A DNA stretch of 64,000 nt, taken from Bacteroidaceae bacterium. GTDB lineage: Bacteria; Bacteroidota; Bacteroidia; Bacteroidales; Bacteroidaceae. The DNA is taken from contig CABIVS010000007.1 in NCBI GenBank assembly GCA_902362375.1, forward strand, positions 124,001 through 188,000. The letters run 5' to 3'. The notes below the pieces were generated by a model. The model did not search any database and had not been told where the DNA came from. It worked only from the letters and a program-made list of their open reading frames with translations. Within the stretch, counting starts at the first letter, position 1; every line of letters begins with the position of its first letter. Of this stretch, positions 63,781-64,000 are shown one piece after another. A program made the translations under genes and the position numbers.

Positions 63781-63951
63781 ATTATACAAATCGAGGCACT
63801 GATGAGCACCCCGTCCGACATCGATGAAACAACCCTGCGGCACGGAGGAATACGTTGTCCGATGCCAAGGAATATCGACCAGATGTAGAAGTCTATTTGT
63901 CTCTCTTAAAAAATATTAAGCCTAGAATTTAGGCTTGTCACAGTTTTTTTC
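63781..63951. other. Region after alaS without a recognised gene; promoter for the next gene at its end
   Basis: Bases 63790-63890 are more GC-rich than the surroundings but hold no frame I can support (a 28-codon plus-strand frame at 63800 has no promoter or family). A perfect inverted repeat AAGCCTA-GAATT-TAGGCTT lies at 63918-63936, 15 bases before a TACCTTTG box. Confidence 0.45.
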
Positions 63952-63959
63952 TACCTTTG
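63952..63959 (+). promoter_or_regulatory. Promoter -7 box for a gene beyond the right edge
   Basis: TACCTTTG, perfect TAnnTTTG match. The AAGCCTA inverted repeat at 63918-63936 covers the expected -33 area and could be an operator. At least 40 bases of leader lie within the window with no start codon assigned. Confidence 0.55.
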
Positions 63960-64000
63960 TGACCTGATTAATTATTTTTCTTATCCTTCAAATAAATAAA

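Noticed and set aside
63800..63886. 28-codon plus-strand frame after alaS
   Set aside because: It has no ribosome site or promoter and resembles nothing I recognise; it lies in a GC-rich patch of unclear origin.

Overview
The window looks like a chromosomal segment of a gut Bacteroides, most like the B. thetaiotaomicron group. The reasons are: repeated promoter -7 boxes of the Bacteroidetes form TAnnTTTG; mostly weak Shine-Dalgarno signals; GH92/GH38 mannosidases behind an ECF sigma factor; and families typical of the phylum (DUF6377, DUF5683, DUF1573, NigD-like, MeaB, a complex I operon without nuoEFG). The species is inferred from remembered gene order and was not searched.

Layout. (1) 1-8868, minus strand: an ECF sigma factor, a 78-residue possible mini anti-sigma, a GH38-like protein, a GH92 alpha-mannosidase and a GH2 enzyme running off the left edge. 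They are tightly spaced and read as one operon for mannose-rich glycans such as N-glycans. A membrane TPR/HTH protein (DUF6377) lies just upstream as its own unit. (2) 10927-21389, plus strand: a small exported protein of unknown function, then nuoA-B-CD-H-I-J-K-L-M-N, the membrane and connecting parts of respiratory complex I without the NADH-oxidising module. (3) 21489-29090, minus strand: a multi-PAS/GAF histidine kinase, an accessory-looking patch (gene remnant plus 22-bp tandem repeat), an AraC regulator, an MscS channel, a DUF4435/TOPRIM protein and its overlapping AAA ATPase. The last two resemble the PARIS/OLD class of defence modules. (4) 29213-41819: an EamA transporter, MeaB, a DUF1573 protein, a very large alpha-2-macroglobulin-like protein, two unannotated 30-codon peptide genes sharing a WGY motif, PepD dipeptidase and a YbhN-like membrane protein. 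(5) 41890-63646: housekeeping genes, namely rsmA, mgtE, a DUF349 protein, tRNA-Gln, rsfS-ftsH-cdsA, a NigD-like lipoprotein, surE-lpxB, parA-parB-DUF5683-lytic transglycosylase, relA/spoT, a MerR regulator, an M23 peptidase and alaS.

The most interesting items are the tandem WGY micro-peptides at 38765-39000, the ATPase/TOPRIM pair with its MscS neighbour, the GH38 homologue whose canonical catalytic and metal residues are replaced, and a SusC-plug-like motif inside the alpha-2-macroglobulin. Short word-like repeats sit directly in front of several start codons and explain some false N-terminal extensions. All calls come from reading the sequence; no database search was run.
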